A DNA stretch of 64,000 bases from Bradyrhizobium glycinis (GTDB lineage: Bacteria; Pseudomonadota; Alphaproteobacteria; Rhizobiales; Xanthobacteraceae), in NCBI RefSeq assembly GCF_016031655.1, contig NZ_JACCHQ010000006.1, positions 184,515 to 248,514 of the forward strand. The letters are read 5' to 3'. The notes under the pieces were generated by a model that worked only from the letters and a program-made list of their open reading frames with translations, was not told the origin of the DNA and did no database searches. Within the stretch, counting starts at the first letter, position 1. Each line of letters starts with the position of its first letter. Positions 1-7,988 of this stretch are shown piece by piece. The position numbers and the translations under genes were made by a program.

Positions 1-246
1 CTTGGCGAGCTGCACGATCTTGTCGGCGACACCGCCATGCAGCATCAGCTCACCGCTGAAGACGAAGAACGGAATGGCGAGGAAGGAGAAGATGTTCATC
101 CCCGACATCATCTGCTGGAAGATGACGGCGACCGGCAGGCCTTCGTAGAGAATGGTGCAGATCGCCGACAGGCCGATCGCGAACGCGACCGGTACGCCGA
201 GGATCAGAAAGCCGAAAAAGGTGGCGCCGAGGATGATCAGTTCCAT
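1..246 (-). CDS. dctM: TRAP transporter large permease DctM, N-terminal part
   Basis: The first 82 residues of a very hydrophobic protein are visible before the left edge of the window cuts it. The opening (MELIILGATFFGFLILGVP) and the later stretch with FSFLAIPFFVFSGELM match the N-terminus of the large TRAP permease, normally about 430 residues with 12 membrane spans. The ATG at 246 overlaps the end of dctQ by 10 bases (ATGGAACTGA), which indicates translational coupling. It would form the sodium-driven translocation channel together with DctQ, fed by the binding protein DctP. The 3' end is outside the window. Confidence 0.85.
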   Translation of the reverse strand, partial: MELIILGATFFGFLILGVPVAFAIGLSAICTILYEGLPVAVIFQQMMSGMNIFSFLAIPFFVFSGELMLHGGVADKIVQLAK

Positions 247-788
247 GACGGGACGACCTCTTCGCCGCGCAAGAGAGCAATGATGTGCTCGATGGAAAAC
301 GAAACGATCAGGATGCCGGAGGCGATCAGCGGCACGTAGCGGATCACCTCGGGCAGGCCGAGATTGGGGATCTTCACGGTGCCGACCGAGGCGCCGAGGA
401 TCCAGCCGTTATAGGCCATGGCGAGACCGAACATTGCGACCAGAACGTGGATCACGATCTCGATCTTCTCGCGCGCGTGATCGGGGAGCATGACCAGCAG
501 GCTGTCCATGCCGATATGGCCGGCATCGCGTACGCCCACGGCGGCGCCGATCAGCGTGACGTAGAGGATCAGGACCAGCGCCAAATTCTCCGTCCAGGTC
601 GGGCTGGAGTTGAGCACGTAACGTCCGAACACCTGGTAGAAGACGATGGCGACGATGACGAGCAGGCCGGTCACCGACAGGTACATGCCAAGGCGCGCAA
701 TGGGGGCATTGACCCGCGACAGCAAGCCCGTGGACGGGCGTGCCGCTACGGCCCCCTGCTCGTGACTTGCGACGTGTGGGTCTGTCAT
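237..788 (-). CDS. dctQ: TRAP transporter small permease DctQ
   Basis: This 183-residue membrane protein has four hydrophobic segments and the usual DctQ sequence around its second span (NLALVLILYVTLIGAAVGVR). I chose the ATG at 788 because AAGGAGG lies six bases upstream; an in-frame start further out at 830 has no such site. It is the small membrane subunit of a tripartite ATP-independent periplasmic transporter and sits between dctP and dctM in one operon, overlapping dctM. The substrate class, probably an organic or sugar acid, cannot be read from this subunit. Confidence 0.88.
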   Translation of the reverse strand: MTDPHVASHEQGAVAARPSTGLLSRVNAPIARLGMYLSVTGLLVIVAIVFYQVFGRYVLNSSPTWTENLALVLILYVTLIGAAVGVRDAGHIGMDSLLVMLPDHAREKIEIVIHVLVAMFGLAMAYNGWILGASVGTVKIPNLGLPEVIRYVPLIASGILIVSFSIEHIIALLRGEEVVPSWN

Positions 789-851
789 CCCGCGCCTCCT
801 TAGGTGGCCGGTGCCGCCTCGCGGCGACACCGGACCCGTTCCCGAATTGTC

Positions 852-1823
852 TTATTTCGTGTCCTGGATGCGCTTGACGAGGCTCTGCAGCTTCTCGTCA
901 CCGGCGAACTTCTGGTAGACCGGCTTCATCGCATCGACGAACTCCGCCTTGTTGGCGATCGTGACCACCTGAACGCCAGCGGCCTCGACGGTCTTGCGGG
1001 CGGCCTGCTCGCGCGCGTCCCAGAGCTTGCGCATGACGGGCACCGATTCCTTGGCGGCCTTGCGCACCATCGCCTGATCCTCCTTGCTCAGCGTGTCCCA
1101 GACCTTTTTCGAGATCACGAGAACTTCGGGCGCGAGGGAGTGCTCGGTGATGTTGTAGAACTTGGCGGCTTCGAAGTGACGGGAGGATTCGTAGGACGGC
1201 CAGTTGTTCTCGGCAGCGTCGACGAGGCCGGTCTTGAGCGCGGTGTAGACCTCGCCATAGGGCATCGGCGTCGGGTTGGCCCCGAGGCTCTGGATCATGC
1301 CGACCCACAGGTCGGATTGCTGGACGCGGATCTTCAGGCCCTTCAGATCGGCCAGCGATTTGACCGGTCCCTTGACGGTATAGACCGAGCGCGCGCCGCT
1401 GTCGTAATAGGCAAGGCCGACCAGGCCCGCGGGCTCCATGGCTGCCAAGATCTCATCGCCGATCGGACCGTCGAGGACGGTGCGCATGTGCTGCGTATCC
1501 CGGAAGACGAAGGGCAGGCACAAGGCGATGGTCTCGGGCACGAAATTGTTCAGTGGCGATGCGTTGATCCGCATCATGTCGAGCGCGCCGATCTTGAGTT
1601 GCTCGATCGTGTCCTTCTCCGAACCCAGGGCGCCGTTCGGAAACACCTTCACGCCAAGCTTGCCGCCGCTCGCCGCCGCGAGCTGCTGGCCCATGAACTT
1701 GACCGCCTCGACGGTGGGATAATCGGCGGGGTGAACGTCGGCTGAGCGGAAATCGCGTGCGGTGGCCAGGGGCGCTGAGACCGCCAGTGCAACGGCTGTG
1801 ATGATACCGGTGAGCGTCTTCAT
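852..1823 (-). CDS. dctP: TRAP transporter substrate-binding protein DctP
   Basis: This 323-residue protein starts with a signal peptide ending near the ATARD sequence (residues 20-24) and continues as a TRAP binding protein. It has the conserved LKIRVQQSD stretch, whose arginine normally binds the carboxylate of the ligand, and a GLVDAAENN motif. The ATG at 1823 has a strong AGGAGG eight bases upstream. It is the first gene of dctP-dctQ-dctM, with 63 bases to dctQ. It would capture an organic or sugar acid in the periplasm. The palindrome at 1971-2001 lies about 150 bases upstream and is a likely control site for the operon. Confidence 0.9.
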   Translation of the reverse strand: MKTLTGIITAVALAVSAPLATARDFRSADVHPADYPTVEAVKFMGQQLAAASGGKLGVKVFPNGALGSEKDTIEQLKIGALDMMRINASPLNNFVPETIALCLPFVFRDTQHMRTVLDGPIGDEILAAMEPAGLVGLAYYDSGARSVYTVKGPVKSLADLKGLKIRVQQSDLWVGMIQSLGANPTPMPYGEVYTALKTGLVDAAENNWPSYESSRHFEAAKFYNITEHSLAPEVLVISKKVWDTLSKEDQAMVRKAAKESVPVMRKLWDAREQAARKTVEAAGVQVVTIANKAEFVDAMKPVYQKFAGDEKLQSLVKRIQDTK

Positions 1824-1970
1824 TTGGGCTTTCCTCCTGGGTTGTTGGATTGATTGTATCGTTGTCGGCCCGGCTGCAGGCCGCCTTGGGTCGCTCCGCT
1901 TCAGGTGTGAAGTCAAGCGCCAATGTCGTCCCTAGGGCGGGCGGCATTCTCTGTCCAAGCCAAATCCGGC

Positions 1971-2001
1971 ATCGATCGATGCCAGACTTGCATCGATCGA
2001 T
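1971..2001. promoter_or_regulatory. 31-bp palindrome upstream of the TRAP operon
   Basis: Two perfect 12-bp inverted arms (ATCGATCGATGC and GCATCGATCGAT) are separated by seven bases. Each arm contains the self-palindrome ATCGATCGAT, so the site can also be read as two GCATCGATCGAT copies 21 bp apart, two helical turns. It lies between dctP and the end of the Crp/Fnr gene. No T-run follows on either strand, so an operator is likelier than a terminator. The binding protein is not identifiable; the adjacent Crp/Fnr protein would be expected to prefer a different sequence. Confidence 0.55.
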
Positions 2002-2089
2002 TTCTGGCGCAATTCGCACTATGGTGGGTATGGCGGGCTGGCTCGACGTCGCTGGCCCGTGACGTGACGCCTCCGATCGGAAGCGCGCG

Positions 2090-2818
2090 TCACTCGCCGC
2101 CGAGGCCGCTCTCGGCGAGCTCGCGCAGCGCGTCCGTATCCAGCACGACGATGGCGCCGTGCTCGAGGCGGACCCAGTTGCGACCGGCCCAGGCGCGCAA
2201 TTGCTTGTTGATGCTCTCGCGCGTCATCCCGACCATCTCGCTGATCTCCTGCTGCGTGATGGCGAGCGTGCCGCTGCCGGAATCCAGCTTGCGCTCCTCG
2301 GTGAGACCGAGCAGCGCACTGGCAAGCCGGCCCGGCAGATTCTGCAGGATCACCTGCTCGACCTGCTGACTGGTCCAGCGCAGACGCGCGCACAGCAGCT
2401 CGATGAACTTCATCGCCAGCGCCGGCTGGCTCTTCACGAACGGCAGGAAGTCCCGGCGATCGATGACGTAGAGCTCGCAATTGGTGTTGGCGGTCGCATC
2501 CGCCGACCTGGGCGCGCCGTCGAGCACGGCGATCTCGCCAAAGATTTCTCCCGGGCCGATCAGATTGAGTATGGCGTTCCGCCCATCAGGCGATGAGGAG
2601 GAAATCTTGACTGTCCCCGCGATCACCGCGAAGAGATTGTTGCCGGGATCGCCCTTGGCGGCGATCGTCGCGCCACGCTTGACGGTGGTATGCTTGGCAT
2701 AGCGGCAGAGTTGATCGAGCGCCTCCGGCTCCAGATCCGCGAAGATCGGGTGCTTGCGCAGGACCGATAGTTTGTTGCCCGCCTGTTGTCGGGGATCGCC
2801 GGTCTTGTCCTGAGGCAC
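2090..2818 (-). CDS. Crp/Fnr family transcriptional regulator
   Basis: This 242-residue protein has a cyclic-nucleotide-binding-type beta barrel (about residues 20-140, with the IGPGEIFGEIAVLDGAPRSA signature) followed by a winged helix (about 175-230, ITQQEISEMVGMTRESINKQ). It lacks the N-terminal cysteines of FNR, so direct oxygen sensing through an iron-sulfur cluster is unlikely. The barrel keeps the glutamate and arginine of the phosphate-binding cassette (GEIAVLDGAPRSA), so cAMP or a related ligand is possible. The start is a GTG at 2818 with AGGAG nine bases upstream. It reads toward the TRAP operon from its own promoter; a regulatory link to that operon is only positional. Confidence 0.85.
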   Translation of the reverse strand: MPQDKTGDPRQQAGNKLSVLRKHPIFADLEPEALDQLCRYAKHTTVKRGATIAAKGDPGNNLFAVIAGTVKISSSSPDGRNAILNLIGPGEIFGEIAVLDGAPRSADATANTNCELYVIDRRDFLPFVKSQPALAMKFIELLCARLRWTSQQVEQVILQNLPGRLASALLGLTEERKLDSGSGTLAITQQEISEMVGMTRESINKQLRAWAGRNWVRLEHGAIVVLDTDALRELAESGLGGE

Positions 2819-3110
2819 GCCGCGGGGCTCCTAAGACTACGAGGCACTGAGTTCCTGCGTAGTCAACGTTACCAGTCATTTCAACCGGAAAGCACGCGCG
2901 CGATTTGAGGCAAATGCCACGAAAAGGCCGATAACGGGGAAGTCAGAAGCCGAAAGCTGCGGCGATGCGTCTTCCTCGACGCAGAGTTGTGAATTACGCA
3001 AACCGCGATTGCGTCGAGACGCTGCCGAGGGCCCAGCGCCCGCCTGGGCGAATATCGGCCCTGGCGCGCCGGACTCGGACCTAGACCTGGACTTGGACCT
3101 GCAGAAGGCT

Positions 3111-3239
3111 TCAGTGCCTGGAATCCGGATCGAGCGGGCCGGCGCTGGTTTGCCGGTCAGCCCAGGCCAGAACTGCGTCGAACACGACAAAGATCGCGAC
3201 GACAACAACGGTCACCAGCAACGCGTCAGCAGGCATCAT
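3111..3239 (-). CDS. 42-residue membrane protein under an FNR-type box
   Basis: This small frame runs from ATG 3239 (a second ATG follows at once) to TGA 3111. The protein is MMPADALLVTVVVVAIFVVF followed by DAVLAWADRQ and a polar tail, so it has one membrane span with a short periplasmic or cytoplasmic end. GGGAGG sits directly upstream, best spaced for the second ATG. An FNR/FixK box at 3291-3304 lies 52 bases upstream, which would put a transcription start near 3256. I infer a low-oxygen-induced small membrane protein. I do not recognise a named family. Confidence 0.7.
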   Translation of the reverse strand: MMPADALLVTVVVVAIFVVFDAVLAWADRQTSAGPLDPDSRH

Positions 3240-3290
3240 CCCCTCCCGGATTTGTCTCCGGCATTATTTTGCGGGGCATGGCCGCCGTCA

Positions 3291-3304
3291 TTGATCGGGA
3301 TCAA
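3291..3304. promoter_or_regulatory. FNR/FixK box (TTGATCGGGATCAA)
   Basis: This is a perfect match to the TTGAT-N4-ATCAA consensus for FNR/FixK-type activators. It is placed for activation of the 42-residue membrane protein at 3111-3239. It lies just beyond the 3' end of the FNR-type regulator gene. Confidence 0.8.
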
Positions 3305-3331
3305 ATTGCCGAGAGCGTCGCGGAGATGAGG

Positions 3332-4045
3332 TCAGGCTGCGGCCATGGCCTCGACGCGGGCCGGATCGAGCAGGCTGATGCCGCCGTGAATGATCTCGAT
3401 CACGCCCAGACGCTCCAGTTTGGTGAAGGTGCGGCTGACGGTCTCGATGGTCAGGCCGAGATAATCGGCAATGTCCTGGCGGCTCATCGGAAGGGCGACC
3501 ATGTCAGACGGACCCTTGAGCGCGACCAACCGCTCACGCCAGCCGAGCAGAAAGGTCGCGACCTTCTCGTCGGCCGAGCGGCGGCCGAGCAGGACCATAT
3601 GGTCGCGAGCCTGGCTCAACTCGCGAATGGCCAGTTCGTTGATGCGCCTGAGCAATTGCGGCCGGTCTTCGATGAAACGGCCGAAAGGCCCTTTTGGGAA
3701 TTGGCACACGTTCACCACGCCGATCGCGTCGGCCGAAAAATTGTGCCGGCCGGACAGATTCATCCCGAGGAAATCACCGGGCAAGGCAAAGCCGACGATC
3801 TGCCGCCGGCCGTCAGGCAGCAGCTTGTATAGCCGCATGACGCCTTCGAGGACGTTGTAGAACGAGGTCGTGATGTCCTCCTCGGAAAACACGGTCTCGC
3901 CCGAATCAAAATGGACGCGGCGGCCGAGATGCTCGAACTCCCGGAGTTCGGCTGCATCCAGCGACGAGCAGACCGCCGCTCCGCGAACGGCACAATCGTC
4001 GCAAAAATGTCCGTTCAGCTCACTCGTGACCACGGAAGGCTTCAT
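3332..4045 (-). CDS. FNR-type oxygen-responsive regulator with cysteine cluster
   Basis: This 237-residue Crp/Fnr protein has Cys15, Cys18 and Cys26 near the N-terminus and Cys114 in the barrel, the arrangement that holds an oxygen-labile [4Fe-4S] cluster in FNR, FnrN and AadR. The recognition helix region (SRQDIADYLGLTIETVSRTF) contains the E-x2-SR residues of FNR, so it should bind TTGAT-N4-ATCAA. Two such boxes flank it, at 3291 and 4129. The box at 4129, upstream of its own start, suggests autoregulation and shared control with the divergent cytochrome gene. FnrN and AadR are both possible family names; the sequence alone does not decide between them. Confidence 0.88.
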   Translation of the reverse strand: MKPSVVTSELNGHFCDDCAVRGAAVCSSLDAAELREFEHLGRRVHFDSGETVFSEEDITTSFYNVLEGVMRLYKLLPDGRRQIVGFALPGDFLGMNLSGRHNFSADAIGVVNVCQFPKGPFGRFIEDRPQLLRRINELAIRELSQARDHMVLLGRRSADEKVATFLLGWRERLVALKGPSDMVALPMSRQDIADYLGLTIETVSRTFTKLERLGVIEIIHGGISLLDPARVEAMAAA

Positions 4046-4128
4046 CCACCGCTCCCCGCGCCGGCCGCTCCCGACGTCAGGCCGAGTCCACCGCGCGGCT
4101 GCATTTTACTGCACCGTGCCGCAGCCGA

Positions 4129-4142
4129 TTGACTCAGATCAA
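4129..4142. promoter_or_regulatory. FNR-type box between the regulator and cytochrome genes
   Basis: TTGACTCAGATCAA differs from the FNR consensus at one position. It lies 84 bases upstream of the FNR-type gene (start 4045) and 55 bases upstream of the cytochrome gene (start 4197), so it can serve either divergent promoter. Confidence 0.75.
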
Positions 4143-4196
4143 ATTCGGCTGGCATCCCCCTCTTATTCTGCTCCTGGGGTTCGACGGGATGATTCC

Positions 4197-4514
4197 ATGC
4201 TGCAAAGCGCACTGCGTCACGGCCTGATTGGGCTGCTTCTGATCACGCCTGCGCTAGCGGCTCCGACCGCCGAACAACGCGGCAAGGCTCTTGCCCGAGC
4301 CAATTGCGCACGCTGTCACGCGATCGACCGCGCCTCCAAAAGCCCGCTGGAGATCGCGCCCCCGCTACGCAACCTGCATCGGCGCTATCCGATCAACAGC
4401 CTTGGCGAGGCGCTGGCCGAGGGGATCTACACCGGACATGCCGACATGCCGGCCTTCGAGCTCAGCCCGGACCAGATTCACGACCTGCTATCCTACCTGA
4501 AGACGCTGGAATAG
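4197..4514 (+). CDS. Class I c-type cytochrome, exported
   Basis: This 105-residue protein has a signal peptide (cleavage after LAA near residue 22), a single CARCH haem motif and a downstream ADMPAF stretch that would supply the methionine ligand. Its size is that of a small monohaem electron carrier in the periplasm. An FNR-type box 55 bases upstream suggests induction at low oxygen under the divergent regulator. The partner oxidase or reductase is not in the window. The ATG at 4197 was preferred because it begins directly at the signal peptide. Confidence 0.85.
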   Translation: MLQSALRHGLIGLLLITPALAAPTAEQRGKALARANCARCHAIDRASKSPLEIAPPLRNLHRRYPINSLGEALAEGIYTGHADMPAFELSPDQIHDLLSYLKTLE

Positions 4515-4521
4515 TCGCCCC

Positions 4522-5625
4522 TTATACCGCCTGCACGGTCCATCCGATCAGCTCCTTCACGATGCGCGCGAAGGCCGCATCGAAGGCGGCGACTGAAGCG
4601 GCCGGTTCGACCTTGTCGAGCTTTTCGCTGGTCTCGATGAGCCGCGATGCGATCACCTTGCCGTTCTTGTCGACGATCCGCGCCGACAATCCGATCTCGG
4701 CCCGAGCCTCCCCTTCCGTGGCGATCCGAAAGTGCCGGATGTCGATCAGGAGCTGGTAATCCGCCTGCCCGAGGTCCGTCGTGCGCAGCGGGGCGTGGGC
4801 GATGTCGTAGTTCTCGAAACTGTCGATCAGGCGCGCCTGCACCAGTTTCGGAATGCTGTCAGCCCAGAGGAAGTCCCCAAAGCCCGGCCTGTTCCCGCCA
4901 GACGCGAAAAGCATGCGCTGGGTCTGTAGCATCGCCACGGCGGTCGGCTCGGGAATGGCCAGTGAGGCGGATAGCATCTTGCCGGCCGGCGCGACATTCT
5001 GCGGCGGGCGCAGGTCGTAGGTGATCTTCTGCGCGGGCGTGCCGCCGCCGGTCATCTTCTCGAGGCCCGCCAGGATACCATCAATCTTGCCGGTGTTGCG
5101 TGCGAGCCCGTCGGAGAAGGTCTTGAAATTGGCAATGGTGTCCTTCAGCGGGCCGGAATTGTCCTGAAGCACCGTGTCGACCCGCCGCAGCGCGTCGCGC
5201 GCCGCCTGCGTCATGCTCTGGCCTGCGCCGGCCTCCGCGATCAAGGTCGGCAGCTCGCCGGACTTGGCGACGATCACGCCGCCCTCCAATGTCACCACGG
5301 GAATGCCGGTCAGGCCCTGGAATTCGAGACCGACCTTGGTGTCGGCACGCACCGGCGTCGCCGTGGCAACCGAGATCGTGGCATTGACGAAGCGCGGGTT
5401 ATCAGGCGCGAGCCCGAGCTGGGTGACCTCTCCGACCCGAATGCCGTTGAACAGCACGCCGGCGCCGACCAGGAGGCCGGGCACCGGGCTCTGGAATTGC
5501 ACGTGGTAGCTGGTACGCGGCCCGATGCCGCCGGTGTTGTTCAGCCAATAGACGAAGCCGAACACCGCGACGATCGCGGCCAGCACGAAACTGCCGATCA
5601 GCACATAGGGAGCGCGGGTTTCCAT
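4522..5625 (-). CDS. mlaD: MlaD/MCE protein fused to an ABC transport auxiliary domain
   Basis: This 367-residue protein has one N-terminal membrane anchor (about residues 7-28), an MCE/MlaD domain (about 36-115, with GLLVGAGVLFNGIRVGEVTQ) and a C-terminal region (about 200-360) resembling the PqiC/ABC auxiliary family. MCE proteins form periplasmic rings that pass lipids between the inner and outer membranes. In many bacteria the auxiliary domain is a separate lipoprotein; here it is fused. It is the last gene of a three-gene operon with mlaF and mlaE, only three bases after mlaF. Confidence 0.85.
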   Translation of the reverse strand: METRAPYVLIGSFVLAAIVAVFGFVYWLNNTGGIGPRTSYHVQFQSPVPGLLVGAGVLFNGIRVGEVTQLGLAPDNPRFVNATISVATATPVRADTKVGLEFQGLTGIPVVTLEGGVIVAKSGELPTLIAEAGAGQSMTQAARDALRRVDTVLQDNSGPLKDTIANFKTFSDGLARNTGKIDGILAGLEKMTGGGTPAQKITYDLRPPQNVAPAGKMLSASLAIPEPTAVAMLQTQRMLFASGGNRPGFGDFLWADSIPKLVQARLIDSFENYDIAHAPLRTTDLGQADYQLLIDIRHFRIATEGEARAEIGLSARIVDKNGKVIASRLIETSEKLDKVEPAASVAAFDAAFARIVKELIGWTVQAV

Positions 5626-5628
5626 CTC

Positions 5629-6396
5629 TCATCTCATCTCGTGTTGCAGCATCTGCGAGCGCTTGCCGTGGAAATAAGCGCGCACCCAGGGATGCTCGGA
5701 TTGCAGCAATTCGCGCATCGGGCCGATCGCCACGATCTTGCCGTCGGCGAGCGCGGCGACGCGGTCGCAGACCGTGGTCAGGCTCGCAAGGTCATGGGTC
5801 ACCATGAACACGGTGAGCTCCAGGGTCTTTTGCAGTGTCTTGATCAGCGCGTCGAACTCGCCGGCGGCGATCGGGTCGAGGCCCGAGGTCGGCTCGTCCA
5901 GGAACAGGATCGGCGGATCGAGTGCGAGCGCGCGCGCCAGTGCCACGCGCTTGGTCATGCCGCCGGACAGCTCCGCCGGATATTTGTCGGCGTCCTCGGC
6001 GCGCAAGCCGACCATTTCAAGCTTGGCGATCGCGATCTCGTCCATCAACTCCTGCGACAGGACGAGATTCTCGCGCAAGGGAAACTGGACGTTCTGGCGC
6101 ACGGTCAGCGAGGAGAACAGCGCGCCCTGCTGAAACAGGATGCCCCATGCCGTCGCTGCGCCGCGGCCGTCGCCTCCGGCGGCTTGTCCCATGACCTCGA
6201 TGGTCCCGCTCCGGCGTGGGATGAGACCGATGATGGTCCGCATCAGGACCGACTTGCCGCCGCCCGAGGCCCCGACCAGCCCGAGGATCTCGCCGCGGCG
6301 GACGTCGAGCGACAGGTGGTCGAGAACAGTCTGACGACCGAAGCCGACGACGAGGTCACGGACGCGGATCGCAAACTGGTCTTGGAATGCGTCCAT
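5629..6396 (-). CDS. mlaF: ABC transporter ATPase MlaF
   Basis: This 255-residue ATPase has a Walker A motif (GASGGGKS), the LSGGM signature, a Walker B (ILFLDEPTSGLDP) and the switch histidine (VMVTHD-like VFMVTHDLAS). It powers the MCE lipid transporter with the STAS-permease next door. The start is uncertain: an ATG at 6396 follows the mlaE stop, while an in-frame GTG at 6402 overlaps that stop as GTGA. Either way translation is coupled to mlaE. Confidence 0.9.
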   Translation of the reverse strand: MDAFQDQFAIRVRDLVVGFGRQTVLDHLSLDVRRGEILGLVGASGGGKSVLMRTIIGLIPRRSGTIEVMGQAAGGDGRGAATAWGILFQQGALFSSLTVRQNVQFPLRENLVLSQELMDEIAIAKLEMVGLRAEDADKYPAELSGGMTKRVALARALALDPPILFLDEPTSGLDPIAAGEFDALIKTLQKTLELTVFMVTHDLASLTTVCDRVAALADGKIVAIGPMRELLQSEHPWVRAYFHGKRSQMLQHEMR

Positions 6397-6398
6397 CG

Positions 6399-7535
6399 TC
6401 ACATTCCGATCGAGGCAAAGAAGACCGCGAACAGCCCGTCGAGCACGATCACCAGGAAGATCGATTTCACCACCGACGTCGTGGTCTGCCGCCCGAGCGA
6501 CTCGGCGCTCCCCTTGACGCGCAATCCCTCGCTGCAGGCCACGATCCCGATCACCAGCGCCATGAACGGCGCCTTCAGGATGCCGACCTCGAAATGGGTG
6601 ACGGAAATGGCCTCGTGCAGGCGCGCGATGTAGATCGCCGGCCCCATATCGCCATAGAACTGCGCGACGAGCCCGCCGCCGTAGAGCGCGGCGATCGATC
6701 CGATGAAGGTGAGGATGGGCAGCGCAATGACCAGGGCCGCAATGCGCGGCAGGATCAGGACGTCGACGGGATCGAGCCCCATGGTGGAGAGCGCGTCGAT
6801 CTCCTCGCGCATCTTCATGGAGCCGAGCTCGGCGGTGTAGGCGCTCCCCGACCGTCCCGCCACCATGATGGCGACGATCAGCACGCCGAGCTCGCGCAGC
6901 ACCAGGATGCCGACCATGTCGACCGTATACGATTCCGCGCCGAATCTGCGGAAGTGGAAAAAGCCTTGCTGCGCGATGATAGCGCCGATCAGGAAGGTGA
7001 TCAGCGTGACGATGGGGATCGCCTGCCACCCGATGCGGTAGAGCTGATACACCAGCGAGGTCAGCCGCAGCGAACGCGGCCGGCGCAGTACGCCGATGAT
7101 GGCCATGAACAAGGCGCCGAGCATCTGGAGGAAGATCGTGATATCTTCCCGCGCGCCCACCGCGGACTTCCCGAGTTCGCCCAGCCTCGCCAGAACGGGA
7201 TTGGGCGCAGCGCTCGGGGCCGGGGTGTGGCGGTTGACCTGGCGCACCTCGTCCATAAGCCCGCTGAAATGATCGGCGAGGCCGACGAACTCGGCTGACC
7301 TGCCTGACGACGCGACCCTGCGCGACAGCTTCTCCAGGACCCAGGCGCCGAGCGTATCGAGCGCGCTGATGCCCGACATGTCCAAGGTTACGGCGCGTGA
7401 GCGATCGACGTCGCCTCCGACCGAGCGGGACAAAGTCTCGAGCGTCATCACGTTCGCGGCGGTCCAGGGCCCCTCAGGGCGCAATTTCAGCACGTCGCCG
7501 GACGGTGTCGCGTGCAGCAGCGGTTCGTGGTTCAC
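6399..7535 (-). CDS. mlaE: STAS domain-MlaE permease fusion
   Basis: The N-terminal 110 residues form a STAS (MlaB-like) domain; the rest (about 130-378) is a five-span MlaE permease with the conserved REL and AGRSGSAYTAELG-type segment. MlaB and MlaE, separate in E. coli, are fused here as in many alphaproteobacteria. I chose the GTG at 7535 because GAGGTGG lies upstream and because it leaves room for a promoter at the FixK box 7606-7619; an in-frame ATG at 7568 would add 11 residues. It is the first gene of mlaE-mlaF-mlaD. Confidence 0.87.
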   Translation of the reverse strand: MNHEPLLHATPSGDVLKLRPEGPWTAANVMTLETLSRSVGGDVDRSRAVTLDMSGISALDTLGAWVLEKLSRRVASSGRSAEFVGLADHFSGLMDEVRQVNRHTPAPSAAPNPVLARLGELGKSAVGAREDITIFLQMLGALFMAIIGVLRRPRSLRLTSLVYQLYRIGWQAIPIVTLITFLIGAIIAQQGFFHFRRFGAESYTVDMVGILVLRELGVLIVAIMVAGRSGSAYTAELGSMKMREEIDALSTMGLDPVDVLILPRIAALVIALPILTFIGSIAALYGGGLVAQFYGDMGPAIYIARLHEAISVTHFEVGILKAPFMALVIGIVACSEGLRVKGSAESLGRQTTTSVVKSIFLVIVLDGLFAVFFASIGM

Positions 7536-7605
7536 GCTTTCCACCTCATCGGGACAATCGGTCCCCATTCAGCCGGTATTTCTAAGCCAGCATGTGGCGG
7601 CCGGA

Positions 7606-7619
7606 TTGACCTGTCTCAA
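7606..7619. promoter_or_regulatory. FixK-type box upstream of mlaE
   Basis: TTGACCTGTCTCAA fits TTGA-N6-TCAA. Its centre is about 77 bases from the mlaE GTG, placing a predicted start of transcription near 7571. Confidence 0.6.
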
Positions 7620-7641
7620 GCCTCCCGAACACGCCCGCCTC

Positions 7642-7655
7642 TTGACGCAAGTCAA
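7642..7655. promoter_or_regulatory. FixK-type box upstream of the 7.7-kb gene remnants
   Basis: TTGACGCAAGTCAA is a symmetric match to TTGA-N6-TCAA, 36 bp from the box at 7606. It is spaced to activate rightward transcription starting near 7690, into the frameshifted DUF883-like gene. Confidence 0.65.
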
Positions 7656-7713
7656 GCGCGATCGCACGGGCAGGAGTTAGGCTCGTTTGGATTTTGATGA
7701 GGACACCAAATCC

Positions 7714-7988
7714 ATGTTCGACAGTGACAGGATGAGCGAGGAATTGCGCGCGCTGAAGGTCGACGTCACCCGCCTGTTGAGCACCGCCGGCGACGAGATG
7801 TTCGAGAGTTCGAAAGCTCGCACTGATGCGCTCGCCGGTCAGATCAGGGCCGGCTCGCCGAGCTCGGCGAAACCGTCGAACAGGAGGGGGAGCAGCTCCA
7901 GGGCCTCGTTGCGGAGCGTCCGATCACCTCGCTCGCCTCCGCCTTCGCGCTGGGCGTGGTTGTCGGCTTCATGCTGAGGAGACACTAG
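7714..7988 (+). pseudogene. DUF883/ElaB-like membrane-anchored protein, frameshifted
   Basis: The first 46 codons (MFDSDRMSEELRALKVDVTR onward) and the last 45 codons (ending ASAFALGVVVGFMLRRH) together make a typical DUF883-type protein: an amphipathic helical body and a C-terminal glycine-zipper membrane anchor. They lie in different frames. The shift is near 7840-7855 and is explained by one missing base (GCCGGCTC where GCCGCGCTC would restore the frame). The family is thought to tie ribosomes or other partners to the membrane under stress. A FixK-type box lies upstream. Sequencing error is an alternative. Confidence 0.65.

Noticed and set aside
3076..3103. Tandem hexamer-like GACCTG repeats
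   Set aside because: Only about four imperfect units, most likely chance in a GC-rich gap.
2876..3329. Overlapping frames of 106-110 residues in both directions
   Set aside because: Neither has a ribosome-binding site or likely protein composition; the smaller 42-codon frame fits better.
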